NCBI GenBank assembly: GCA_031257565.1
Contig: JAIROL010000241.1
Coordinates: 1-34,874 of the forward strand
Direction of reading: 5' to 3'
Source of the DNA: Tannerella sp.
GTDB lineage: Bacteria; Bacteroidota; Bacteroidia; Bacteroidales; Tannerellaceae
Length of the DNA stretch: 34,874 nucleotides
Shown here: positions 25,336-32,338 of the stretch, piece after piece
Position numbering within the stretch: position 1 is the first letter of the stretch
Layout: each line of letters opens with the position of its first letter
Notes under the pieces: generated by a model
Told to the model about the DNA's origin: nothing
Databases searched by the model: none
What the model saw: only the letters and a program-made list of their open reading frames with translations
Translations under genes and position numbers: made by a program

Positions 25336-25854
25336 TTAATTTAATTTTAAATTTTCACTTAACAATTCATTTGTTTTGTCTACGCTTTCTTTTACTTTTT
25401 TCAGAGGATAAAATCCTTGGTTTAATTTAGTGGAAACAAGTATTAGCGCTTGTTCTGCTACCATAGTCGCTTCTTTCGGCTCTGTATATGTGTCAGCGGC
25501 GATATATGATTTTGCAGGTTTATCGGTAATGAAAAATAAACCTGTGCCAATTAATATTACAGCTGCCGCACTTGTTATCTTTATCAATATTTTTATAGTT
25601 TTTGAACGTGATTTCTGCGGGATTGTTTCTGCCATATATTTGTCTATAGCATTCTCTAATCTTTCAGAAAATCCTTCCGGAAGTTGAATATCCGACGAAT
25701 CATGTAAAACATTAAATATATCCTTTTCGATGTACCACTTTTCATCAATATCTTCGCTGTTGAAAAATTTCGATAATAAATATTCTTCTTCAGGTATCGT
25801 ATTACCGCTATAAAAAGCGTCTAATAATTTGTTTATTTTTTTTTCGTCAGTCAT
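25336..25854 (-). CDS. Anti-sigma-factor-like single-pass membrane protein
   Basis: This 172-residue protein has a cytoplasmic N-terminal part that begins MTDEKKINKLLDAFYSGNTIPEEEYLLSKFF, a pattern common to short Bacteroidota regulators encoded next to ECF sigma factors. One transmembrane helix follows at about residues 88-110 (ILIKITSAAAVILIGTGLFFI), leaving about 60 residues on the periplasmic side. It lies 3 nt after the ECF sigma gene stop and 12 nt before the second DUF4252 gene. Seen: topology and position. Inferred: it binds and restrains the adjacent sigma factor. No FecR domain or zinc-binding (ZAS) motif was found, so the assignment rests on context. Confidence 0.7.
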   Translation of the reverse strand: MTDEKKINKLLDAFYSGNTIPEEEYLLSKFFNSEDIDEKWYIEKDIFNVLHDSSDIQLPEGFSERLENAIDKYMAETIPQKSRSKTIKILIKITSAAAVILIGTGLFFITDKPAKSYIAADTYTEPKEATMVAEQALILVSTKLNQGFYPLKKVKESVDKTNELLSENLKLN

Positions 25855-25857
25855 ATT

Positions 25858-26352
25858 TTAATGTTTTAATTTCATTTTCAATGTATTTCGTGCACGCAAA
25901 AGCAAAACTCTTATATTTGCGGAACTTTCTCCGGTTATCGTTTCTATTTCTTCCGGCGAATAACCGGCAAATACGCGTAAATTTAATATTCTTTGTTGTT
26001 TTTCAGGAAGGCCGTGTATAATAGTTTTTATTTTTTTAATTGTTTCCTTATTCTCTATATTCGTTTCAATATTAGCGGAATTGTCGGGAAAATCGTAATT
26101 GTCAATGTTGTTATCATTTCGGGTCGCTTTCGGTGAACGTAGAAAATCCAGACATAAATGTTTTACAAGCGTCACACAATAGGCTTCCGGTTTTTGTATA
26201 TCGGTAAGTTTTTCGCGATCATCCCAAAGTTTGTAATAAGCATCTTGAATGATATCTTCAGCGTCTTCCGTATTTTTGAGAATAGCATAAGCCACTCTGT
26301 ATAATTTGGGGTGAAGGGAAAAATAAACCTGTTTGAAACTTCCGGCAGTCAT
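25858..26352 (-). CDS. RNA polymerase ECF sigma factor
   Basis: This 164-residue sigma-70 family protein has region 2 (FKQVYFSLHPKLYRVAYAIL, then DAEDIIQDAYYKLW) and region 4 (LPEKQQRILNLRVFAGYSPEEIETITGESSANIRVLLLRARNTLKMKL). The two are joined by a linker rich in Asn and Asp. It lacks regions 1 and 3, as in the ECF group. It is the second gene of the operon, 12 nt after the first DUF4252 gene and 3 nt before the anti-sigma-like gene. The ECF-type promoter upstream of the operon suggests that it drives its own expression. The signal that releases it is unknown, and so is its target set. Confidence 0.93.
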   Translation of the reverse strand: MTAGSFKQVYFSLHPKLYRVAYAILKNTEDAEDIIQDAYYKLWDDREKLTDIQKPEAYCVTLVKHLCLDFLRSPKATRNDNNIDNYDFPDNSANIETNIENKETIKKIKTIIHGLPEKQQRILNLRVFAGYSPEEIETITGESSANIRVLLLRARNTLKMKLKH

Positions 26353-26364
26353 TTTAACAATACT

Positions 26365-26844
26365 TTACTTATTATTATCAATGACGCTTTTTATATCCTC
26401 AGGCTTTATTTTACCTTCTATTCTAATCAAAGCCGGATCGCTTCCTCCGGATATTACTACAATTTCGTTAATATAGTCGTCTTTTATTTTTACGAGGACT
26501 TTTGTTATTTCGCCGTTTTCACTTGTAGAAACAAGCGTTTCATAAGACTTGTCTTTCAGTTCTTTGATGGCGGCGTTAAAACTCTCTTTTACACTGTTAT
26601 GACATTCGTCGAATGAGTATACATCGACTCCAGAAACTCCTTTTGTATCTGTAAATACTCGTGTCAATAACATGGCAAAACCGCCTATTTTTACATGAGT
26701 TGTATTTTTCTCCTTTGAAAAACTATTGAATAATTGCTCTACAGTATTTTGTTTATCAGATTTATTTTTTTCAATATTTTCTTGACTAAAACAACTCTGA
26801 CTAATAATGACTGCTAATAGCGTAATAAAAATACCTTTTTCCAT
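26365..26844 (-). CDS. DUF4252 family secreted protein (proximal copy)
   Basis: This 159-residue protein starts with a signal peptide (MEKGIFITLLAVIISQSCFSQ) and shows DUF4252 features: a helical first half (VEQLFNSFSKEK, HVKIGGFAMLLTRVFTD) and a C-terminal strand/helix region (EIVVISGGSDPALIRIEGKIKPEDIKSVID). The segment YETLVSTSENGEITKVLVK is also typical. Together with the second copy it flanks the sigma and anti-sigma genes. It is the first gene of the operon, downstream of the ECF-type promoter at 26908-26934. The Cys at position 18 is not in a good lipobox, so a soluble periplasmic protein is more likely. Function is unknown. Confidence 0.8.
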   Translation of the reverse strand: MEKGIFITLLAVIISQSCFSQENIEKNKSDKQNTVEQLFNSFSKEKNTTHVKIGGFAMLLTRVFTDTKGVSGVDVYSFDECHNSVKESFNAAIKELKDKSYETLVSTSENGEITKVLVKIKDDYINEIVVISGGSDPALIRIEGKIKPEDIKSVIDNNK

Positions 26845-26907
26845 AACTGTTTATTTTTTAATCGTTTATTATTTGAAGAATTACATTTTGAAGCGCTTCT
26901 GTAAGTA

Positions 26908-26934
26908 AGACGAGTGAAAGATATTTTTTGTTAC
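26908..26934 (-). promoter_or_regulatory. Putative ECF-type promoter for the DUF4252/sigma operon
   Basis: On the minus strand GTAAC (26930-26934) and CGTCT (26908-26912) are separated by exactly 17 nt. The AAC-type -35 with a CGTC -10 and this spacing fits ECF promoters, whereas no TAnnTTTG box is present in the intergenic region. Transcription would start near 26900, leaving a leader of about 55 nt. This suggests autoregulation. Confidence 0.55.
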
Positions 26935-26964
26935 AAAAATTTTTCAGCTATTGTTTTATGCGTA

Positions 26965-27657
26965 TCAGATCATTATTTTAAGGTATTCTGTAAGTAGTTT
27001 TATACCTTCCGAAGCTCCCTTTTGAATGAATTTAATATCATTCCTGTATGTTTTTACTTCCTTGGGGTCAATAAGAAATACAGGTTGTTTTTTTCTGACA
27101 TAATTCAATAAACCGGCTGCCGGATATACATTGAGCGAGGTGCCGATGATTACAAATATATCCGATGATTCTACATATTCAATAGCTTCTTCTATTTTTG
27201 GCACAGCTTCTCCGAACCATACTATAAACGGACGCAATTGACCGCCATCCGGAGCTTTGTCGCCCAAATGAAGATCAGGATTATCAGGTGAAATATCAAA
27301 TGATTTTTCTGTGTTTTTTACAGAACATGATTTCATAAGTTCTCCGTGTAAATGTATTACATGACCGCTTCCGGCGCGTTCGTGCAGATTATCTACATTT
27401 TGTGTTATGATATATACTTTAAAGTATTTTTCCAAATCGGCAAGTCTTTTATGTCCTTCGTTCGGTTCTGATTTCATAAGTTCTCTGCGCCTGTAATTAT
27501 AGAAATCCAGAACTAACTGGGGATCAGCGGCAAAACCTTCGGGCGTGGCGACTTTTTCAACGGGATAATTATTCCATAATCCGTTTGAATCGCGGAAAGT
27601 AGATATTCCGCTTTCGGCGCTCATGCCTGCTCCCGTAAGAATAACTAAATTTTTCAT
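26965..27657 (-). CDS. cobB: SIR2 family NAD-dependent protein deacylase, class III (SIRT5-like)
   Basis: Sirtuins remove acyl groups from lysines, consuming NAD. The 230-residue protein is complete: GAGMSAESGISTFRD and NGLWNNY at the N-terminus, TQNVDNLHERAGS, catalytic His104 (HLHGE), and FIVWFGEAVP. The pair Tyr53 and Arg56 (FYNYRRR) matches the YxxR signature of class III desuccinylases. The Zn-binding region has only one Cys (near residue 111) instead of four, so this is a zinc-less form. It stands alone on the minus strand, divergent from the FKBP pair. The symbol is by family, not by function; acyl preference cannot be told from sequence alone. Confidence 0.9.
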   Translation of the reverse strand: MKNLVILTGAGMSAESGISTFRDSNGLWNNYPVEKVATPEGFAADPQLVLDFYNYRRRELMKSEPNEGHKRLADLEKYFKVYIITQNVDNLHERAGSGHVIHLHGELMKSCSVKNTEKSFDISPDNPDLHLGDKAPDGGQLRPFIVWFGEAVPKIEEAIEYVESSDIFVIIGTSLNVYPAAGLLNYVRKKQPVFLIDPKEVKTYRNDIKFIQKGASEGIKLLTEYLKIMI

Positions 27658-27760
27658 ATTTTTTATCTTATATTTCTTTGCGAAGTTATAACATTTCAGA
27701 CAAAAAATTCTTTCTTGAAAAAAAAAAGTTGAAAAAATACTGCTTTATAAATAAAAAGAT

Positions 27761-27768
27761 TACCTTTG
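27761..27768 (+). promoter_or_regulatory. Bacteroidota -7 box (TACCTTTG) for the FKBP pair
   Basis: TACCTTTG ends 31 nt before the ATG at 27800. The alternative TTG start at 27773 lies only 4 nt beyond the box, upstream of the expected transcript start, which supports the ATG. Confidence 0.65.
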
Positions 27769-27799
27769 CGTCTTGATTATAAAGGATGAAGTAAAAAAT

Positions 27800-28384
27800 A
27801 TGGACAAAATAAGTTATGCATTAGGTTTGAGTATTGGTAACAATTTTCTTACTTCGGGTGTAAAAAATTTGAAAATAGAGGATTTTGTAAAAGGTTTCAA
27901 TGACGTTTTGTCCGAAAAAACGCCGGATATTTCTTATGATGAAGCAAAACAGATAATGAATGATTATTTTGTCGGACTTCAGGCTGAACACGTGAAATTG
28001 AATAAAGAAGCCGGGAAAGAGTTTCTTCGTATAAATAAGGAAAAAACAGGCGTGGTAATTTTGCCGAGCGGTTTGCAATATGAAATACTGAAAAAAGGCG
28101 CGGGAGCCAAACCGAAAGCTACTGATAAAGTTAAATGTCATTATCACGGTACATTGATTAATGGTACTGTCTTTGATAGTTCCGTGCAGCGTGGCGAACC
28201 TGCCGTTTTCGGAGTATCGCAGGTGATATCAGGGTGGGTTGAAGCTTTACAGCTTATGGAAACAGGTTCTAAATGGAGATTGTATATACCTTCGGAACTG
28301 GCATATGGCGAACGTGGAGCAGGCGATGTAATAGGACCTGACAGCACATTGATTTTTGATGTAGAGTTATTAGATATTGTTTAA
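27800..28384 (+). CDS. FKBP-type peptidyl-prolyl isomerase, cytoplasmic
   Basis: This 194-residue protein speeds cis-trans isomerisation of X-Pro bonds. It starts MDKISYALGLSIGNNF, with no signal peptide, so it acts in the cytoplasm. Residues about 1-95 form the helical dimerisation domain of FklB/FkpA-type enzymes. The FKBP domain (about 95-194) has [56 protein letters not shown] and a terminal FDVELLDI, with all the usual aromatic and Tyr residues of the pocket. The start at 27800 is set by the promoter box at 27761. It is followed by an 18-nt gap and a lipoprotein paralogue in the same operon. Confidence 0.92.
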   Translation: MDKISYALGLSIGNNFLTSGVKNLKIEDFVKGFNDVLSEKTPDISYDEAKQIMNDYFVGLQAEHVKLNKEAGKEFLRINKEKTGVVILPSGLQYEILKKGAGAKPKATDKVKCHYHGTLINGTVFDSSVQRGEPAVFGVSQVISGWVEALQLMETGSKWRLYIPSELAYGERGAGDVIGPDSTLIFDVELLDIV

Positions 28385-28402
28385 CATAATTATAAAATAG
28401 AA

Positions 28403-29113
28403 ATGAAAAAATTTAGCGTATTAGCCATGACGGCTGTTGTAATGATGGGAGTTGTATTCACATCTTGTGATTTAAAAAAATCGATGGGTTCCGCAAAGTT
28501 AACTTCGGAAGTTGATAGCGTAAGTTTTATTATAGGTAAAGCGAATGCTTCCAATATGAAAAGACAAATGGATACATGGCCTATAAAAGGAAATATTGAT
28601 GCTTATGTCGCCGGTTTTCTGAAAGGATTGGAAGTTGATGATTCTTTATTTTTAGGAAAAGATATGCAGACTGCCGATGCATTTATTAACGGATTTTTCC
28701 AGAAAGCCCAGTCAATAGTAGCTGAAGAAAACAAAGCGGCAGGTGAAAAATTTTTGGCTGAAAACAAAACAAAAAGCGGCGTAATTACTACTGAAAGCGG
28801 GTTGCAGTACAAAGTGATCACTGAAGGAACAGGCGCTAAACCGGTAGCAGAAGATGTGGTAAAAGTGCATTATACAGGGAAATACCTTGATGGAACTAAG
28901 TTTGATAGTTCCGTAGATCGTGGAGAACCTGCCGAATTTCCACTTTCAGGCGTTATTCCCGGTTGGTCGGAAGGCGTTAAGTTAATGCCCGTAGGTTCTA
29001 AATATATCTTATGGATACCTTCCGAGTTAGCTTATGGTCAGAATAATCCTAATATTAAACCTAACAGCACGCTTGAATTTGAAGTTGAATTACTTGAAAT
29101 AGTAAAAAAATAA
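28403..29113 (+). CDS. FKBP-type peptidyl-prolyl isomerase, lipoprotein
   Basis: This 236-residue protein resembles the preceding gene but carries a lipoprotein signal: hydrophobic residues up to FTSC, with Cys22 followed by Asp. Residues about 30-135 form the helical dimerisation domain, and the FKBP domain follows, with [56 protein letters not shown] and FEVELLEI. It would act as a folding helper for envelope proteins in the periplasm. Both genes share the promoter at 27761-27768, and the hairpin at 29130-29169 terminates them. Confidence 0.92.
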   Translation: MKKFSVLAMTAVVMMGVVFTSCDLKKSMGSAKLTSEVDSVSFIIGKANASNMKRQMDTWPIKGNIDAYVAGFLKGLEVDDSLFLGKDMQTADAFINGFFQKAQSIVAEENKAAGEKFLAENKTKSGVITTESGLQYKVITEGTGAKPVAEDVVKVHYTGKYLDGTKFDSSVDRGEPAEFPLSGVIPGWSEGVKLMPVGSKYILWIPSELAYGQNNPNIKPNSTLEFEVELLEIVKK

Positions 29114-29129
29114 TATTTTTGTTCTATAT

Positions 29130-29169
29130 AAAAAAATCGGTTATCATCAATATGATAGCCTATTTTTTT
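29130..29169 (+). terminator. Terminator of the FKBP operon
   Basis: The 18-nt arms (29130-29147 and 29152-29169) pair around a CAAT loop, with one G-U wobble and one mismatch. The 5' arm begins with seven A residues and the 3' arm ends with seven T residues, the usual A/U-tract form. It starts 17 nt beyond the stop. Confidence 0.88.
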
Positions 29170-29177
29170 ATAGATGG

Positions 29178-29208
29178 TTTGTATTTCGCCGGACTTACGC
29201 TACATTTG
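29178..29208 (+). promoter_or_regulatory. Promoter (-33 TTTG and -7 TACATTTG) of the LolD/NSS pair
   Basis: TTTG at 29178-29181 and TACATTTG at 29201-29208 are spaced by 19 nt, the best complete Bacteroidota promoter in the window. The ATG of the ABC gene follows at 29226. Confidence 0.75.
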
Positions 29209-29225
29209 CGAATAAATATAAGATA

Positions 29226-29879
29226 ATGGTAGAAACAAAAGGCATTACCAAAAGTTTTGGCTCATTACAGGTTCTTAAAGGTATCAATTTGTCGATACGA
29301 GAAAAAGATATTGTTGCCGTGATAGGACCCAGCGGAGCAGGAAAAACGACGCTTTTGCAGATTATAGGCGTTCTTGATCGTCCTGATGCGGGAACTTTGT
29401 CCGTAAGAGGTACGGAACCTTTTAAACTGCCTGAAAAAGAACGTGCAGCCTTCCGTAACAAACATATAGGTTTTGTTTTTCAGTTTCATCAGTTATTACC
29501 GGAATTTACGGCGCTTGAAAATGTAATGATTCCTGCACTAATAGCTAATCGTAGATATGAAGAGGCTGAGAAAAAATCGAAAGAATTACTTGATTTTCTA
29601 CGGTTGTCTGATCGAATGAAGCATAAGCCGTCGGAACTTTCCGGTGGAGAAAAACAACGCGTTGCGGTGGCCAGGGCATTGATAAATAATCCGTCTGTTA
29701 TTCTTGCTGATGAGCCGTCAGGAAGTTTGGATACAAAAAATAAAGAGGAACTTCATGCCTTGTTTTTCGATTTGCGGAAGGAAATGGGACAAACATTTGT
29801 GATTGTTACTCACGATGAACATCTGGCGACACTTGCTGATAGAATTATTCACATGAAAGATGGAATAATAACAGTTTAA
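29226..29879 (+). CDS. ABC transporter ATP-binding protein, LolD/MacB type
   Basis: This 217-residue ATPase subunit powers a MacB/LolCDE-type exporter. All nucleotide-binding motifs are visible: Walker [10 protein letters not shown] (34-42), Q-loop near Gln86, the LolD-like signature LSGGEKQ (138-144), Walker B VILADEP (Asp162, Glu163) and the switch His in VIVTHDE. The [15 protein letters not shown] segment is typical of LolD, which works in lipoprotein release from the inner membrane. No LolC/E or MacB permease is adjacent; instead an NSS transporter follows after 11 nt, probably on the same transcript. The function as LolD is therefore only likely. Confidence 0.88.
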   Translation: MVETKGITKSFGSLQVLKGINLSIREKDIVAVIGPSGAGKTTLLQIIGVLDRPDAGTLSVRGTEPFKLPEKERAAFRNKHIGFVFQFHQLLPEFTALENVMIPALIANRRYEEAEKKSKELLDFLRLSDRMKHKPSELSGGEKQRVAVARALINNPSVILADEPSGSLDTKNKEELHALFFDLRKEMGQTFVIVTHDEHLATLADRIIHMKDGIITV

Positions 29880-29890
29880 TAGTTATCTTT

Positions 29891-31264
29891 ATGCTGCATA
29901 CCGGAGAAAAAAGAGCGACATTCGGAAGCCGTTTGGGGGTGATCTTTGTTACGGTGGGGAGCGCTGTGGGACTTGGTAATATATGGCGGTTTCCGTATTT
30001 GCTGGGTTCTAACGGAGGCGCGGCTTTTCTCCTGGTATATCTTTTTTGTACTCTTTTGCTGGGATTACCGGTGATGATTGCCGAATTTTATATAGGACGA
30101 CACTCAAAACGTAACGCTGCCGGAGCATTTAAAACGATTGCGCCGGATACAAAGTGGTATGTGATAGGATATAATGGCGTTTTGGCAGCCTTTTTTATAC
30201 TTGGTTTTTATTTTGTAATAGCCGGATGGACATTGGAGTATGTTTTTCAGGCCTTGACAGGCTCTTTGGGAGACAAATCCGCCGATGAGTTTAATATGGA
30301 ATTTTCAAGTTTTTCTTCCGGTATATTCAGGCCTGTTTTATGGACTCTGATATTTTTGGGAATTACTCATTATATTATTATAACGGGAGTAAAAAAGGGA
30401 ATAGAACGCTCGTCTAAATTCCTAATGCCTTTGTTGTTCGTCATTCTTATCATTTTATGTGTTCGTTCGCTGACATTGCCTGGCGCTATCGCAGGAATTG
30501 ATTTTTTGTTTAAGCCTGATTTTGGCAAAATAAATTCGTCCGTATTACTAAGCGCTATGGGGCAATCCTTTTTCTCGCTGAGTGTCGGCATGGGCTGTTT
30601 AATAACTTATGCATCCTATTTCAGCGACAAAACAAATCTTCAGCGTACGGCGCTTGAAGTAACGATTATTGATACGTTGGTTGCAGTATTGGCAGGTATC
30701 ATGATATTTCCTGCCGTATTTAATTTTGGGATAGAGCCTACTGCCGGAGTGGAACTTGTATTCATAACGCTGCCAAATGTTTTTGGTAAAATGCCTTCAG
30801 GTAATTTTTGGTCCTGTATATTTTTTCTTTTATTGGCTGTTGCCGCCCTCACCTCTACGATATCGCTTCATGAAGTGGCTACCGCTTATCTCCACGAAGA
30901 ATATAATGTTGCGCGTAAACGCGCCGCATTGTTTGTTTCTTTGGGAGTTGCTATTATGGCCATTTTAAGTTCTCTTTCTTTTGGAATATTAAAAAATTTT
31001 ACGATATTTGGACTTACATTTTTTGAATTGTTGGATTATGTTACAGCGAAGCTGATGCTTCCGTTTGGCGGTATGTTGATTTGTATTTTTGCAGGGTGGC
31101 GTATTGATAAGAAAATTCTGAAAGCAGAATTGACAAATAAAGGTACGATCACTTTTTATTTTTTTTATGCATATTGTTTTTTGATCAGGTACATTGCGCC
31201 GGTTGCGATTGGTTTCATATTTTTGAATGAACTGGGTCTTTTGAATTTCATGAAAAGTTCTTGA
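29891..31264 (+). CDS. Sodium-dependent transporter, neurotransmitter:sodium symporter (NSS/SNF) family
   Basis: This 457-residue inner-membrane protein has the family signature GSAVGLGNIWRFPYLLGSNGGAAF in its first helix, the region that binds sodium and substrate in LeuT. It shows about eleven or twelve hydrophobic helices, including IAGWTLEYVF (TM3) and SAMGQSFFSLSVGMG (TM6), and ends with FLNELGLLNF. NSS proteins carry amino acids or related amines in symport with sodium; the substrate here is not predictable. Its start lies 11 nt after the LolD-like gene, so the two share a promoter, though a functional link is not obvious. Confidence 0.92.
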   Translation: MLHTGEKRATFGSRLGVIFVTVGSAVGLGNIWRFPYLLGSNGGAAFLLVYLFCTLLLGLPVMIAEFYIGRHSKRNAAGAFKTIAPDTKWYVIGYNGVLAAFFILGFYFVIAGWTLEYVFQALTGSLGDKSADEFNMEFSSFSSGIFRPVLWTLIFLGITHYIIITGVKKGIERSSKFLMPLLFVILIILCVRSLTLPGAIAGIDFLFKPDFGKINSSVLLSAMGQSFFSLSVGMGCLITYASYFSDKTNLQRTALEVTIIDTLVAVLAGIMIFPAVFNFGIEPTAGVELVFITLPNVFGKMPSGNFWSCIFFLLLAVAALTSTISLHEVATAYLHEEYNVARKRAALFVSLGVAIMAILSSLSFGILKNFTIFGLTFFELLDYVTAKLMLPFGGMLICIFAGWRIDKKILKAELTNKGTITFYFFYAYCFLIRYIAPVAIGFIFLNELGLLNFMKSS

Positions 31265-31285
31265 TAAGAAATTTTCGGAAATTAC

Positions 31286-31293
31286 TATGTTTG
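31286..31293 (+). promoter_or_regulatory. Bacteroidota -7 box (TATGTTTG) for the helix-hairpin-helix gene
   Basis: TATGTTTG matches TAnnTTTG and ends 65 nt before the ATG at 31359; a TTG at 31261-31263, 22 nt upstream, is a possible -33. Confidence 0.5.
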
Positions 31294-31358
31294 TGCGGCG
31301 CAGTGTTGCCGTAATTATTGATTATTGAATTGTTAATCGCTAATGATCAGTCTTTAAT

Positions 31359-32213
31359 ATGTCATGGCGTGATTTTTTTTATTTTTCAAAAGGCGAAAGG
31401 AATGGGTTGATCATTCTGCTTTGTCTGATCGTAGTCGCAGGAATCTTGTTGATTTTGAATAATCAGCCCGAAACGGTCCGCAGTAATGTGGGAGAGCCGG
31501 TAATCATTGATAATGGATTAACGGATAAAACGGAAATATCGGGATCTCAATCGGAAACAATACCGGCTGATGAAAAGTTTTCCACATCATCTTCCGGACA
31601 AAAAGACCGCTCTTCACAACAGTCCTTTTCATCTGAAGATGTTCTATTTGATTCAAAAACAAGTACTTCGGATAAACGATCTCAGGAAAATTCAGCTCAT
31701 GAGGAGATAGCGTCAAAATCCGGAAACACAAAAGAATCTGTTTCTGAACGGGTAAAACGTCTTACTTCCTATTCGCGTCCTTCCTATCCTCGTTCTGAAA
31801 AATTTGCGAAAGGAACGATTGTGGAGCTTAATACTGCCGATACGACCATACTTAAAAAAATACCCGGCATAGGAAGCGCCTTTGCCAAACGGATTGTGAA
31901 CTATCGTAATCTTTTGGGCGGCTACTATTCCGTTACACAGCTCAATGAGGTTTATGGTATTGACGAAGAGCGGTATGATGCGCTTAAATCATGGTTTACC
32001 GCCGATCCTTCGCTGGTGTTCAAACTGGATGTAAATAAGCTGCCTCAGGATTCTCTGCGTCGTCATCCGTATATTAATTACGGACAGTCAAAAGTGATCA
32101 CTCAGCTTCGGCGACAGAAAGGAAAGCTGACAGGTTGGGAAAATCTGCAACTGCTGGATGAGTTTACGGATAGCGATAAGATAAGACTACTTCCTTATTT
32201 ATCATTTGATTAA
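31359..32213 (+). CDS. Membrane-anchored helix-hairpin-helix protein
   Basis: This 284-residue protein has an N-terminal membrane helix (about residues 17-35, GLIILLCLIVVAGILLIL), a long Ser/Lys/Glu-rich linker (about 40-145) and a C-terminal helix-hairpin-helix region. The first HhH module is clear (VELNTADTTILKKIPGIGSAFAKRIVNYRNLLGGY, residues about 153-190) and resembles ComEA. A second module follows (LDVNKLPQDSLRRHPYINYGQSKVITQLRRQKG, about 225-258). HhH motifs bind DNA without sequence preference. Orientation would place the domain outside the membrane if ComEA-like, suggesting DNA binding at the envelope, but no other competence gene is in the window. It has its own promoter and is followed by mutS. 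Confidence 0.85.
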   Translation: MSWRDFFYFSKGERNGLIILLCLIVVAGILLILNNQPETVRSNVGEPVIIDNGLTDKTEISGSQSETIPADEKFSTSSSGQKDRSSQQSFSSEDVLFDSKTSTSDKRSQENSAHEEIASKSGNTKESVSERVKRLTSYSRPSYPRSEKFAKGTIVELNTADTTILKKIPGIGSAFAKRIVNYRNLLGGYYSVTQLNEVYGIDEERYDALKSWFTADPSLVFKLDVNKLPQDSLRRHPYINYGQSKVITQLRRQKGKLTGWENLQLLDEFTDSDKIRLLPYLSFD

Positions 32214-32271
32214 ATGGTTTTTATAACTTTAATCTTTCGTCTTTTTACTTTTACTTTGTCGAAAACTTATC

Positions 32272-32302
32272 TTGTTGGTACTCGAATAATTTTTTACCTT
32301 TG
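32272..32302 (+). promoter_or_regulatory. Promoter (-33 TTG and -7 TACCTTTG) of mutS
   Basis: TACCTTTG at 32295-32302 is preceded by TTG at 32272-32274 with 20 nt between them. The ATG at 32339 lies 36 nt after the box. Confidence 0.65.
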
Positions 32303-32338
32303 CATAGCTGTTGAATAATATTTAAAATTTATCCTGTG

